A stretch of 64,000 nt of DNA from an uncultured Verrucomicrobiota bacterium (GTDB taxonomy: Bacteria > Verrucomicrobiota > Kiritimatiellia > CAIQIC01 > Lenti-01). Location: the NCBI GenBank assembly GCA_937860055.1, contig CALMBO010000029.1:124001-188000 (forward strand), given 5' to 3'. Each line of letters opens with the position of its first letter. Positions within the stretch are counted from its first letter, which is position 1. Both the position numbers and the translations under genes were made by a program. Below are positions 55,586-64,000 of this stretch, in pieces. The notes under the pieces were generated by a model that saw only the letters and a list, made by a program, of their open reading frames with translations, searched no databases and was not told the DNA's origin.

Positions 55586-56851
55586 TCACAGTTTTGGCGC
55601 GAGCTTCCCGGCCAAATGCGTGACGAGCCGATCCAGCGGCAGGGTTTCCTGCGCGCCGGATACCATGTCCTTGAGCGCCACCACGCCCCGGGCCAGTTCA
55701 TCGTCCCCGCGGATGATCGCCCACGCGGCGCCGGATTTGTTCGCGGCGCGCATCTGGGACTTCATGCTTCCGTCCGGAGCCATCCGGCAGGCAAGACCGG
55801 CGGCGCGCAGTTGCTGCATCAACGCCAGGTTCTGCTTCATGGCATCCCCGCCCAATCCCACCAGCCAGACCAGCGGAGGCGGGAGCTCCATCATCTTCGC
55901 ATCGAGCCCCAGCGCCTGCAGGACCCCCACCACCCGCTCCAGCCCGATGGCGAACCCCACGCCGGCCAGCTCGCGGCCGCCCAGCTGCATGCGGTAGCGG
56001 CCGCCGCCGGCCACCGCATTCTGCGCGCCCAGCGCCATGCTGGCGATTTCCCAGACCGTGTGCTCATAGTAGTCCAGCCCGCGCACCAGCAGCGGGTCGA
56101 CCCGGTATTTCACGCCCAGCAGGTCCAGGTGGGACGCCACCTGCGCCAGATAGGTCCGCGACGCCTCGCTCATGAAATCGGTCGGGGGCGGCAGTGTCGC
56201 CACGATGGCCTGGCACGCCTCGTTCTTGCAATCCAGCACGCGCAGGACGTTCTCGGAAATCCGCCGCCGGCAATCCTCGCACAGCTCCGCCTGGCGCGGC
56301 GCCAGCGCCGCGCGCAACCCTTCGGCCACCTTCGCGTGTCCGCCGCCTTCGCCGCGCGTGTTCAGACGGACTTCGCAATCCTCCAGCCCCCACGCGCGCA
56401 GCAGGTCCACCTGCAGGGCGAGGATTTCGGCGTCCACCAGCGGAGAGGGCGGCTCCATGCACTCGACCCCGCATTGGTGGAACTGGCGCTTGCGCCCCGC
56501 CTGCGGGCGCTCGCTGCGGAACATCGGACCGATGTAGTACCAGCGCGCCCCGTCCGTCTCCGCCGCGCCCAGACCCGCCGCGTGCCGCATCACCCCCGCC
56601 GTCCCTTCCGGACGCAGGCACAGGCGGCGGCCGCCTTTCTCGAAGACATACATCTCCTTCTGCACCACGTCCGTCGTTTCGCCCAGCGAACGCGTGAAGA
56701 CGGATTCGAACTCCACCACCGGCGTGCGCAGCTCCTCGAATCCGTAGCGCGCCAGCACCTCGCGCGCCAACCGCTCGATCCGCTGCCACAGGCGGACCTC
56801 GGGGACGGCGATGTCGGACATTCCCTGCACGGGCTGGTTGGCGGAAGACAT
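55586..56851 (-). CDS. hisS: Histidyl-tRNA synthetase
   Basis: A 421-residue class II synthetase, normal length. Motif 2: YYIGPMFRSERPQAGRKRQFHQCGVE (about 105-130); the His-specific stretches LVRGLDYYEHTVWEI (about 258-272) and AVAGGGRYRMQLG; motif 3 GVGFAIGLERVV; and the C-terminal anticodon-binding domain. Motif 1 is the TPVVEFESVFTRSLGETTDVVQKEMY region. It follows the HU-like gene and precedes dnaK on the same strand. Confidence 0.97.
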   Translation of the reverse strand: MSSANQPVQGMSDIAVPEVRLWQRIERLAREVLARYGFEELRTPVVEFESVFTRSLGETTDVVQKEMYVFEKGGRRLCLRPEGTAGVMRHAAGLGAAETDGARWYYIGPMFRSERPQAGRKRQFHQCGVECMEPPSPLVDAEILALQVDLLRAWGLEDCEVRLNTRGEGGGHAKVAEGLRAALAPRQAELCEDCRRRISENVLRVLDCKNEACQAIVATLPPPTDFMSEASRTYLAQVASHLDLLGVKYRVDPLLVRGLDYYEHTVWEIASMALGAQNAVAGGGRYRMQLGGRELAGVGFAIGLERVVGVLQALGLDAKMMELPPPLVWLVGLGGDAMKQNLALMQQLRAAGLACRMAPDGSMKSQMRAANKSGAAWAIIRGDDELARGVVALKDMVSGAQETLPLDRLVTHLAGKLAPKL

Positions 56852-56918
56852 GAAAATCCTTATGCGGCGCGCATTTCCGCGCGCGCGGAAAACCGGGATC
56901 GGGCCTCGCGGGACGGGC

Positions 56919-57215
56919 CTACTTGAACATTTCCTTCATCGTCTTGCCCGGACGGAAGCGTACCACCTTCCGGCTCGGGATCACGACGACCTGGTCGGGC
57001 TTGTGGGGATTGCGGCCAATCCGCTGCCGACGTTCGCGCACATCGAACACGCCGAACTTGCGGAACTCGATGGTCTGCCCGGCGCGCAGGGATTCCACGA
57101 TGGAGTCCAGTGTCTTCTGGATCACCGCGACAACCTGCTGCTGGGTCAAGCCCGTTTGCTCGGCGATGCTGATCGCCAAGTTCCGTTTGGTCAAGTTATG
57201 CATCTCATTTTCCAT
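56919..57215 (-). CDS. HU/IHF-family DNA-binding protein
   Basis: A 98-residue bacterial histone-like protein. Seen: NLTKRNLAISIAEQTGLTQQQVVAVIQKTLDSIVESLRAGQTIEFRKFGVFDVRERRQRIGRNPHKPDQVVVIPSRKVVRFRPGKTMKEMF, the complete HU/IHF fold with the GRNP-type beta-arm tip (GRNPHKPD where GRNPxTGE is usual). It bends or coats DNA. The ATG at 57213-57215 is chosen because CGAGG precedes it; an upstream in-frame ATG lacks a site. Which of HU, IHF-alpha or IHF-beta is not decided. Confidence 0.92.
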   Translation of the reverse strand: MENEMHNLTKRNLAISIAEQTGLTQQQVVAVIQKTLDSIVESLRAGQTIEFRKFGVFDVRERRQRIGRNPHKPDQVVVIPSRKVVRFRPGKTMKEMFK

Positions 57216-57265
57216 CGCGACCTCGCCTTCTTGAGGGCCCCTTACGAAACCTCTCAACATTTGGA

Positions 57266-57294
57266 ACATAAGTCCCCCCGTGCACTTGCGTCAA
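57266..57294 (-). promoter_or_regulatory. Candidate sigma-70 promoter of the HU/IHF gene
   Basis: Leftward: TTGACG (57289-57294), exactly 17 bp, TTATGT (57266-57271), about 50 bases before the ATG at 57215. One of the best promoter matches in the window. Confidence 0.6.
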
Positions 57295-57357
57295 GGAAAA
57301 CACAGGAAAAAATGCAGATTCGGCGCCTGGGGAGAAAAACCGGTCTCCCGCCGGCGG

Positions 57358-60300
57358 TCAAGGATCCCGCGGCCAAGGCGCCATGAACGGGAAAAACACC
57401 TCGACGACCCCCTTGAAATCATGCGGCAAGGACGCCCCCTCGGCATCGAAGGTCTTGAGGGTTTCCCCGTTGGCCAATACCCGTTCCGGCTTGATTTGGC
57501 GAGGCCACCAGAGGCGATAGCCCTCCGGCGGACGCGCCCCACCCCCGATTTCCACCCGGAACTGGTCCTTGTTCCAATATCCCGACAAATCCAGCGGCCC
57601 GAACTGCGTCGGCATCCCGTAGACCTGGAAGCCTTCGCCATGCTGCAGCCATTCCGCGGGCGCGCCGGAGAACAAATCCAGCCTTTTTCCGGTTTCCCGA
57701 GCTGTAAGTCCTCGCAGCGCAGTAAAATACGATGCGGCAACCCGAACATCCGGCATGCCGCCGATCACCCCCGGTTGGCGCGGGTCGCTCCCCGACGCAT
57801 CCGCCCACGTGTGCCAGCCCGCCGGCTGCCGGCGCTCCAGCAGCGAATACAGCACTTCCCGCGCATAATCCCCCCGCCCCATCGAGGCCAGCGGCGCCAG
57901 CATCAACGACTCGTCCGACGGGATGCGCCCCGCCCACCCCGGCTGCTGGCGCAGCAAAAACTGCTCGTAGAACGCATCCAGGCTGCTCTGCAGCTCGTGC
58001 GGCTCCACCAGATCCGTCTCCTCGCAGGGCCAGAACAGCAGCGCCACCGCCGACGCATCGAGCCGGTCCTCCTCGGCGGACGCCGGAATCCATGCCGCAT
58101 CCATCTGGTCCATCCGCGCACGCATCGACCGCTTCACCGCCGATTTCAGCAGGCGGTACTGCTCGTCCGCCCGCGTCGCATCCTCGTCCAGCCCCAGCAG
58201 CGAGGCGGCCGCGCGGCCCTCCTTCCAGCCCAGCAGCGCCCAGAAGTGGTCGGAATACAGGTGCACCGGCCGGGGACTTCCCGGCCGCGCCCCTGACAGC
58301 GGCAGCAACCCTTCCACCAGATAGCGCTCCTCTTCGGGGAGCCGCCACTCGGTCTTCTCCAGCTCCGTCCTCAAATCCTGCAGATAGGCCAGCGCGCTCC
58401 GGATCAACGGGGACATTTCGTGCAGGAACGCCGCATCCTGCGTGAACCGGTAGTATTCCATCACCATGAACGCAAACTGTCCCTGCGAGGCATGCCGCCC
58501 CTCCTGCCCGAGCGGCGACGCCGGCAGGCCGTCCGGCAGGAACACCGCCGGCACCCATCCGTTCGTCCGCACCCCCGCCGCCACGCGCTCGATCCACTCC
58601 CGCGCCACGTCCGCCCGGCCCGCCCTCAGCAGCGCCGCCACCTTCGCGACCATCGAATCCAGATCCTCTCCCGCGCCGCCGCCGGCCTGCCGGCGCACCC
58701 CCATCATCCAGCCCACCTGCGCCCGCAGGCAATCGATGGCATCCGGCCTCGCGATCCGCGGCGCATAGCGCCCCGTCTCCCCGCGCCACGCCCACGACGC
58801 ATCCACCCACTCCCGGTCGAACGCATCCGCCACCTTTTCCGCGCCGCCTTCCACGTCCGGCCAGGGGAACCGCCGCACCGCCGGGAAGGCCCCGTCCTGC
58901 GCATTCGCCGCCACCACCATCCGGGCCTTTTCCCCCGGCTCCAGCGCGAAATCCATCCACCACGCCGCCGAGGCCATCCCCTCGTCGTCCGACGCGGAAG
59001 GCGCCGGCGGCGTCTCGCCCCGCAGGAAATGCTCCGCCACGTCCCCGCCATCGAAAACCGCCGCCCCGAACGGCAGATTCGTGTCCGGCACCGCGAACAA
59101 CGGCTCGTCGTTCGCCCACAGTTCCTGCCAGCCCTTTTCCGTCTCCGCCGCCCGAATCTTGTAGATCGGCGCCAACCCGCCCCGTTCCCGCGGAGCCGCC
59201 AGCCGCACCGGCCGCACCACCCAGCACAGCCGCCCCGTCTGCGCCATGATCGACTCGTTCGCCAGCACATACTGCACCCAGGCCGTCGCCGGCGACGTTC
59301 CCGAACGCGCCAGCGCGCGGATCCGCAGCGAAAGCCCCGACGGCATCTTCCACGCCATTTCCGGCATCGGCGCCCCGTCGCCTCCCAGCCGGTGCTCCAG
59401 CTCCGCCGCGCCGTTCGCCGCCCAGACCTTCCCGCCCGTCGCGATCAGCGGCGCCAGCGTGGGCCCCCGGCTCCGGGACGCGAACACGCCCCATTCATCC
59501 AGCAGGCTCTCCGCATCCCCCGGCTTCGGCCCCCCCGCCACCGTCCAATAGCTCTGCCGCCGCCGGAACGCATCCGGATACACCCCCTCCGGCGCATGCG
59601 ACGCCGCCAACTCGTACATCGCCCACGGACGCGCCGCCCCCTCCGCCCCCCGCAGCGTGATCCCCGCCACCCCGAACCCTTCCTCCCCCGACGCCCCCGA
59701 GAACGACAGCCGCACATACCGGGCCGGCCGCACGTCCTCGTTCATCGCCACGTCGAAATCCCCCGCCCTCGACTGGATGCGGCCCGCCGACGTCCAATCC
59801 ACGCGGTTCGTCGAAACCTCCACCACCACGTTCGACGCGAATCCGTTCGTGCCCCAGTCCACCCGCACGCTTCCCACCGGCTTCGCCGTGCGCAGGTCCA
59901 GCTCCACCCTCGCCGCGGAACCGGCCGACCGCCAGGCGGTCGCCGCATCCCCGTCCAGCAGCGCGCAGGCATCCGGAACCGCCAGGCCGTCCACCCACGC
60001 CTGCGGCTGGTCCGCCATCCCCTTGATTTCCAATGCGCACAGCGCCGCGCCCGTCCCCTGCAGCCCCTGGTCCACCACCACCCGCAAATGCCTCGCCAGG
60101 ATCGGCTCGATCGACACCTGGTCCCAATCCCCGTCCCCCCCCTTTGTCTCGTATCCCAGCGCCCAGTGCGTCCCGTCCCGGCTCGTCAACACCGAATACG
60201 CCGTCGCATGCGGCTCCCCCCACTGCAGCGAAAACCCGCACACCATCGCCGGCCGGCCCAGATCCACCGAAATCCACTGCGGCTCCTCGCTGCCGCTCCG

Positions 60301-60630
60301 CCACCACGAATCCGCCTTCCCGTCCACCGCCAACTCCGGCCCGTGGCCTTCCGCCGACGCCGACGCCGTCGTCCGCCAGTGGCCCGCCTGCGGCACCGCC
60401 AGCCGCCCCGCCTTCACGCTCGCGCACCCCGCGCCTCCCCAGGCCAGGAAAAGCGCCGCCCACGCCCCAAGCACCGTTTTTCCAAGGCATGAAAAACTTT
60501 TTTCCACAGCGTGGAAAAACGGCCGAAGGTTTTTCCATGGTGTGGAAAAACAGCCGAAAGTTTTTCCATTGCGTGGAAAAACGGCTGAAAGTTTTTCCAT
60601 GGTGTGGAAAACGTTCAGCCTGCGCCTCAT
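57358..60630 (-). CDS. Large F5/8C-domain lipoprotein with glycosidase-like helical domain
   Basis: About 1,090 residues from the ATG at 60628-60630, chosen because GAGGGG lies seven bases before it, just past the gltX stop. Residues 53-69 include a lipobox (LGAWAALFLAWGGAGC) so the mature lipoprotein would start at that Cys. Two F5/8C (discoidin-like) domains follow (about 85-210 and 215-330: ASASAEGHGPELAVDGKADSWWRSG; LDLRTAKPVGSVRVDWGTNG). Residues about 560-1000 look like an (alpha/alpha)6 six-hairpin glycosidase (HASQGQFAFMVMEYYRFTQDAAFLHEM; LYSDHFWALLGWKEGRAAA), and a last beta domain closes the protein. Likely a surface glycan-degrading enzyme. The first 45 codons run through the dyad-repeat array, so the true start could be a GTG at 60505-60507 or 60472-60474. 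Confidence 0.65.
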   Translation of the reverse strand: MRRRLNVFHTMEKLSAVFPRNGKTFGCFSTPWKNLRPFFHAVEKSFSCLGKTVLGAWAALFLAWGGAGCASVKAGRLAVPQAGHWRTTASASAEGHGPELAVDGKADSWWRSGSEEPQWISVDLGRPAMVCGFSLQWGEPHATAYSVLTSRDGTHWALGYETKGGDGDWDQVSIEPILARHLRVVVDQGLQGTGAALCALEIKGMADQPQAWVDGLAVPDACALLDGDAATAWRSAGSAARVELDLRTAKPVGSVRVDWGTNGFASNVVVEVSTNRVDWTSAGRIQSRAGDFDVAMNEDVRPARYVRLSFSGASGEEGFGVAGITLRGAEGAARPWAMYELAASHAPEGVYPDAFRRRQSYWTVAGGPKPGDAESLLDEWGVFASRSRGPTLAPLIATGGKVWAANGAAELEHRLGGDGAPMPEMAWKMPSGLSLRIRALARSGTSPATAWVQYVLANESIMAQTGRLCWVVRPVRLAAPRERGGLAPIYKIRAAETEKGWQELWANDEPLFAVPDTNLPFGAAVFDGGDVAEHFLRGETPPAPSASDDEGMASAAWWMDFALEPGEKARMVVAANAQDGAFPAVRRFPWPDVEGGAEKVADAFDREWVDASWAWRGETGRYAPRIARPDAIDCLRAQVGWMMGVRRQAGGGAGEDLDSMVAKVAALLRAGRADVAREWIERVAAGVRTNGWVPAVFLPDGLPASPLGQEGRHASQGQFAFMVMEYYRFTQDAAFLHEMSPLIRSALAYLQDLRTELEKTEWRLPEEERYLVEGLLPLSGARPGSPRPVHLYSDHFWALLGWKEGRAAASLLGLDEDATRADEQYRLLKSAVKRSMRARMDQMDAAWIPASAEEDRLDASAVALLFWPCEETDLVEPHELQSSLDAFYEQFLLRQQPGWAGRIPSDESLMLAPLASMGRGDYAREVLYSLLERRQPAGWHTWADASGSDPRQPGVIGGMPDVRVAASYFTALRGLTARETGKRLDLFSGAPAEWLQHGEGFQVYGMPTQFGPLDLSGYWNKDQFRVEIGGGARPPEGYRLWWPRQIKPERVLANGETLKTFDAEGASLPHDFKGVVEVFFPFMAPWPRDP
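60476..60612. repeat. Array of TTTTTCCA/TGGAAAAA dyads with 31-bp period
   Basis: Perfect or near-perfect 9-bp dyads (GTTTTTCCA, 5 bases, TGGAAAAAC) at 60529-60551, 60560-60582 and 60591-60612, with weaker copies at 60498-60520 and 60476-60497. The last four are spaced exactly 31 bp apart with related linkers (ggccgaag, agccgaaa, ggctgaaa). The array lies between the lipoprotein's best start codon and its lipobox and keeps the reading frame open. It is not a CRISPR: linkers are related to each other and only eight bases long. Confidence 0.85.
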
Positions 60631-60641
60631 GCCGCCGCCCC

Positions 60642-61958
60642 TCACCCGCCGTAGATCGACAGCGTGCGGCGGATGCGCCGGACCACGCGTTCCTTGCCCA
60701 TCGTCGCCAGCATGTCGAAAAGCCCCGGCCCCACGCCCGTGCCCGACACCGCCACGCGCACCGGATGCACCAGGTCGCCCATCTGCCGCCCCGTCCGCTC
60801 GCCCAGCGCGTGCAGCGCGGCGTCCGTCGCCGCCGCCGTGAACGGCTCCACCGCCTCCAGCGCCGCCAGCTCCTCGCGCAGGATCCCGATCGCGCCCTCC
60901 TTCAGGAGGCGCTTCTTCACGCTTTTCTCGTCGTAGGGAAACTCATCGTCGAAGAAGAAGGCCGCCTGCTCGCCCACATCGCCATACAGCCGCACCCGCT
61001 CGCCCATGCACGCCACCACCGCCCGGAAATAGGCCGGATCGATGCCGTCGCGCCACCGGCCCTGCCGCTGCATCGCCGCCCGGCAGCCGGCAACGATCTC
61101 GTCCGGCCCGTGCCGCTTCAGGTGCTCGCCGTTCATCCACAGCAGCTTCGTCATGTCCAGCTGGCTCGGCGCGCTGCGGACGCGGTCCAGCGTGAAGGCC
61201 GCGACCATCTCCTCGCGCGTCATCACCTCGCGGTCGTCCCCCGGGCTCCAGCCCAGCAGCGCCAGCGAGTTGAACAGCGCCTCCGGCAGGAAGCCCTTCT
61301 CCTGGAACTCGCCCACGTAGGCCGCCCCGTCGCGCTTCGAATACGGCTTGCCCTGCGCGTTCACGATCATCGGCAGGTGCGCGAACTTCGGCGCCGGCGC
61401 CCCGATCGCCTCGTACATCGCCATGTGCTTGAACGTGTTCTCCACGTGGTCGTCGCCGCGGATCACGTGCGTGATCCCCATCGTGATGTCGTCCACCACG
61501 TTCCCGAGGTGGAACACCGGCGAGCCGTCGGAGCGCACGATCACGAAATCCTTCAGGTCCTCCGCCTTCTTGGACAGGTCGCCCTTCACCTCGTCATGGA
61601 ACGAAATGTCCTTGCCGGGCATCTTGAAGATGATGCATTCGCCCTTGCCCGTGCCGCCCTTGTCCTCCTTGTAGGCCGCGCCCTTGGAGAGCAGCATCTC
61701 CGCCACTTCCAGGTGCCGCGCCTTCTGCGTGCTCTGGTAGAGCGGCTCGCCGTCGTACGTCAGCCCCAGCCAGGCCAGCGAATCCAGCACCGTCTTCACG
61801 GCCGCCGGCGTCGACCGCTCCAGGTCCGTGTCTTCGATGCGCAGGAGGAATTCGCCGCCTCCGTGCCGCGAGAAAAGCCAGTTGTAGATCGCCGCCCGGA
61901 TGTTCCCGATGTGGACATTGCCCGTCGGGCTCGGCGCAAAACGTGTTCGGATCGTCAT
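60642..61958 (-). CDS. gltX: Glutamyl-tRNA synthetase (non-discriminating or discriminating type)
   Basis: A 438-residue class I synthetase. HIGH motif as PSPTGNVHIGN (9-19); LLRIEDTDLERST; the tRNA-Glu contact DDITMGITHVIRGDDHVENT; the KMSKS-equivalent KPYSKRDGA; and a C-terminal anticodon-binding domain. The family usually has 460-500 residues, so this one is slightly short. The start is the ATG at 61956-61958 with AAAGGA upstream; a long upstream extension is not protein-like. Substrate discrimination (Glu versus Gln tRNA) cannot be read by eye. Confidence 0.95.
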   Translation of the reverse strand: MTIRTRFAPSPTGNVHIGNIRAAIYNWLFSRHGGGEFLLRIEDTDLERSTPAAVKTVLDSLAWLGLTYDGEPLYQSTQKARHLEVAEMLLSKGAAYKEDKGGTGKGECIIFKMPGKDISFHDEVKGDLSKKAEDLKDFVIVRSDGSPVFHLGNVVDDITMGITHVIRGDDHVENTFKHMAMYEAIGAPAPKFAHLPMIVNAQGKPYSKRDGAAYVGEFQEKGFLPEALFNSLALLGWSPGDDREVMTREEMVAAFTLDRVRSAPSQLDMTKLLWMNGEHLKRHGPDEIVAGCRAAMQRQGRWRDGIDPAYFRAVVACMGERVRLYGDVGEQAAFFFDDEFPYDEKSVKKRLLKEGAIGILREELAALEAVEPFTAAATDAALHALGERTGRQMGDLVHPVRVAVSGTGVGPGLFDMLATMGKERVVRRIRRTLSIYGG

Positions 61959-61992
61959 GACCTGGGAATCCTTTCGAAATCGACTTGCCCGC

Positions 61993-62021
61993 ATCCTACC
62001 CGCCCCCGCCCTCCCCCGCAA
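61993..62021 (-). promoter_or_regulatory. Candidate promoter of gltX
   Basis: Leftward: TTGCGG (62016-62021), 17-bp G-rich spacer, TAGGAT (61993-61998), about 30 bases before the start codon. Confidence 0.45.
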
Positions 62022-62120
62022 GCTTCGCGGAAGCAGGAACCCCGCCGCCGGGGCCATCCCTTCTCCGTGGCGCGCCGGGGCGCACGGAGGGGAATGGACG
62101 CCATGCCGGATGCGCTGGAA

Positions 62121-64000
62121 TCAGGGGATCGGCCGGATTTCCCGCACCCGCGGAACGGAGGCCGTTCCATCGGAGGGGAACAGCAACCAGAGATAGTTCA
62201 GCCAAACGGGCGGGTCCGCCGGATCGTCCGGAAGCGGCGACCAGCTTTCGGCATCCATGCTGTACATGAATTGGATGTGGGTGAGCGACCCCTCCGCCAG
62301 CTGAACCTCCACGTCGTCCACCTGGATCGGGGAGGCATAGCCAATGGCGATATGCCAGCTCCCCGCGCCCGCGGCGCCTTCCCACACCGTCTCGGGGTCG
62401 CCATCCACCGCCGTCCATCCGTTCTCGTGCCCGGCTTCGTCATCGCTGGTGGCCACCACGACGGGCAGGGGTTCCGCATCGGAGATTCCGGCCTTCGCGG
62501 CAGAGGAGGATCTGCGCACCGCAACCCGCGTTCCAAACACCTCCCACTCGGCGAGGTGGACCCACTGGTTGGCCGAGTTCGAGACGCCGGTGAACCGCAG
62601 GTAGCGCGCCTCCCGGTCCGCCACCGCCCAGTCCTCCCACCCCGCATGCTCCTCCGCCGTCGCGTCCACCAGGTCCGTCCATGCCGCCCCGTCCAGCGAC
62701 GTCTCGATCCGGTAGCGGTACTGCCGGCAGTCCCAGTCCCAGTTCAGCAGCCGCACCCGCGACACCGTCGTCGTCGCCTTCAGGTCCAGCGTCATCGTCC
62801 CCGGCGAGGCGAGGTTCGTCCACACCACGTATCCGTAGTTGGCGCTCGACGTGTGCAGCCCGTCGATCAGCTGCTCGGGCCGCCCCGCCAGGAACCCGCT
62901 GATCGTGCTCCCCCTCGACGCCAGCGCCTGGTTCGTCCCGATGTCGTCGTCCAGTTCCGCCGCCTCCACCGTTTGCGCCGCCACGCCTCCCACGAAGATC
63001 TGGAACGTCGCCGTCCCGCCGGCCGCGTCCGCGTCGTTCGCCGCCCCCAGCGTCACCATCTGCCACGTGTCCCAATTCGCGGACGTGAAGGTCAGCGTTC
63101 CGCCGCTCTTCACGGCCAGGTTCGCGGCACCGGCGATCCGTCCCACCCCCACCACCGCGCTGCCCGCCGGCGGCTGGTTCAGCTTCACGAAGAACCGCCC
63201 CTCCCCGTTCTCCCGCACGTTCACCGACGCCCGGTCCAGCACCGCCTGCAGCGCCGGACGGCTCCCGTACACCTCCCACTCGGCGAGGTGGACCCACTGG
63301 TTGGCCGAGTTCGAGACGCCGGTGAACCGCAGGTAGCGCGCCTCCCGGTCCGCCACCGCCCAGTCCTCCCACCCCGCATGCTCCTCCGCCGTCGCGTCCA
63401 CCAGGTCCGTCCATGCCGCCCCGTCCAGCGACGTCTCGATCCGGTAGCGGTACTGCCGGCAGTCCCAGTCCCAGTTCAGCAGCCGCACCCGCGACACCGT
63501 CGTCGTCGCCTTCAGGTCCAGCGTCATCGTCCCCGGCGAGGCGAGGTTCGTCCACACCACGTATCCGTAGTTGGCGCTCGACGTGTGCAGCCCGTCGATC
63601 AGCTGCTCGGGCCGCCCCGCCAGGAACCCGCTGATCGTGCTCCCCCTCGCCGCCAGCGCCTGGTTCGTCCCGATGTCGTCGTCCAGTTCCGCCGCCTCCA
63701 CCTCCCGCGAATACCACGGGGTCGCGACCTGGAACATCGCCGTCCCCCCGGCCGCGTCCGCATCGCTCGCCGCCCCCAGCGTCACCATCTGCCACGTGTC
63801 CCAGTTCGCCGCCGTGAACACCCGCGCGGCCCCGCTCTTCAGCGTGATGTCCGTATCGCCGGAGATCCGGCTCACCACCACGGTCACGGCCCCCGCCGGC
63901 ACCCGGTCCAGGCGGACATAGAACCGTCCTTCGCCCGCCTCGCGCACATTCACTTGGTTCCTCGACAGCACGGGCGGGCCCGCCGGAGCCAGGAAGATCC
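62121..64000 (-). CDS. Modular surface protein with Calx-beta-like and F5/8C repeats (N-terminus beyond right edge)
   Basis: The open frame runs to the right edge without a start that must be used (a GTG at 63969-63971 is possible but lies mid-domain), so only the C-terminal ~626 residues are seen. From N to C: a Calx-beta-like module (NVREAGEGRFYVRL... ITLKSGAARVFTAANWDTWQMV), an F5/8C module (FLAGRPEQLIDGLHTSSANYG... VSRVRLLNWDWDCRQYRYRIE), a second Calx-beta-like and a second F5/8C module, then a shorter F5/8C-type region (DDEAGHENGWTAVDGDPETVW). Likely a secreted or surface adhesin or carbohydrate-binding protein. No sorting tail is seen at the C-terminus. Confidence 0.8.
   Translation of the reverse strand, partial: IFLAPAGPPVLSRNQVNVREAGEGRFYVRLDRVPAGAVTVVVSRISGDTDITLKSGAARVFTAANWDTWQMVTLGAASDADAAGGTAMFQVATPWYSREVEAAELDDDIGTNQALAARGSTISGFLAGRPEQLIDGLHTSSANYGYVVWTNLASPGTMTLDLKATTTVSRVRLLNWDWDCRQYRYRIETSLDGAAWTDLVDATAEEHAGWEDWAVADREARYLRFTGVSNSANQWVHLAEWEVYGSRPALQAVLDRASVNVRENGEGRFFVKLNQPPAGSAVVGVGRIAGAANLAVKSGGTLTFTSANWDTWQMVTLGAANDADAAGGTATFQIFVGGVAAQTVEAAELDDDIGTNQALASRGSTISGFLAGRPEQLIDGLHTSSANYGYVVWTNLASPGTMTLDLKATTTVSRVRLLNWDWDCRQYRYRIETSLDGAAWTDLVDATAEEHAGWEDWAVADREARYLRFTGVSNSANQWVHLAEWEVFGTRVAVRRSSSAAKAGISDAEPLPVVVATSDDEAGHENGWTAVDGDPETVWEGAAGAGSWHIAIGYASPIQVDDVEVQLAEGSLTHIQFMYSMDAESWSPLPDDPADPPVWLNYLWLLFPSDGTASVPRVREIRPIP
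62541..63702 (-). repeat. Tandem coding duplication, 430 bp nearly identical, period 732 bp
   Basis: Positions 62541-62970 and 63273-63702 match with a single difference that I could find (codon for Asp versus Ala in ASRGST/AARGST). The period of 732 bp equals 244 codons, one Calx-beta plus F5/8C unit. The Calx-beta halves of each unit differ clearly, so only the F5/8C part has been homogenised. Confidence 0.9.

Noticed and set aside
60476-60612. Possible CRISPR array (regular 31-bp period)
   Set aside because: Units are palindromic with related 8-base linkers; no unique spacers and no cas genes.

Overview
The window is about 64 kb of GC-rich, gene-dense bacterial DNA. The cell envelope is clearly of the Gram-negative type: LptF, an MsbA-type flippase, a GT9 heptosyltransferase-like enzyme, a LpxB N-terminal-like protein with two polyprenyl-phosphate sugar transferases, and a signal-peptide beta-barrel protein. 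A single-chain pyruvate:ferredoxin oxidoreductase points to anaerobic or fermentative metabolism. Secreted proteins rich in F5/8C and Calx-beta-like modules, a secreted caspase-like protease, a family-B DNA polymerase and PVC-style protein architectures suggest the Verrucomicrobiota/Kiritimatiellota side of the PVC group. That placement is inference; no rRNA gene is present to confirm it, and I saw no tRNA gene.

Layout. 0-4.4 kb: secA (cut by the left edge), a macrodomain hydrolase, and a Y1 (RAYT-like) transposase between two clusters of hairpin repeats. 4.4-13.2 kb: family-B DNA polymerase, a GspG-like pseudopilin, a secreted caspase-fold peptidase and nifJ. 13.2-21 kb: a VanZ-like membrane protein facing an envelope operon (GT2, LAB_N, ArnT-like, ICMT-like, LptF), then a convergent OmpR/HisKA two-component system. 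21-24.3 kb: a tightly coupled four-gene operon (prenyl-synthase-like, methyltransferase, exported Cache-like protein, NAD(P)-binding protein) that I cannot assign to a known pathway. 24.4-28.7 kb: PAS kinase, NtrC-type regulator and a membrane glycosyltransferase. 28.9-41.7 kb: a zinc/acidic/H1-like-tail protein, miaB, a large purple-acid-phosphatase-like protein, then a rightward block (M16 peptidase, VTT protein, thioredoxin reductase-like, MsbA, TrpR-like, NfeD). 41.7-51.1 kb, leftward: malic enzyme, outer-membrane-like protein, metG, GT9, two unknowns, a phosphoesterase and an RGG/zinc-finger protein. 51.4-64 kb, leftward: groL, groS, dnaK, hisS, an HU/IHF protein, a large F5/8C lipoprotein, gltX, and a modular surface protein cut by the right edge.

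Genes are strongly coupled translationally: ATGA or GTGA stop/start overlaps occur at least nine times. Several promoters look alike (TTGC- or TTTCC-type -35, about 17 bp, TA-rich -10), and in four cases the -10 box lies only 6 to 9 bp before the start codon, suggesting leaderless mRNAs.

The least explained signals are: (1) the covarying hairpin repeats around a transposase whose catalytic motifs are in the reverse of the usual order; (2) a dispersed dyad, GTTTTTCCA / TGGAAAAAC with a 5-base loop, which forms a 31-bp-period array inside the signal-peptide region of a lipoprotein gene and lies inside a 100-bp inverted-repeat-bounded element at 24.3 kb; (3) an 18-bp motif (17 of 18 identical) shared by the envelope-operon region and the two-component-system promoter region; (4) the prenyl-synthase-like operon with a 17-bp operator-like palindrome.
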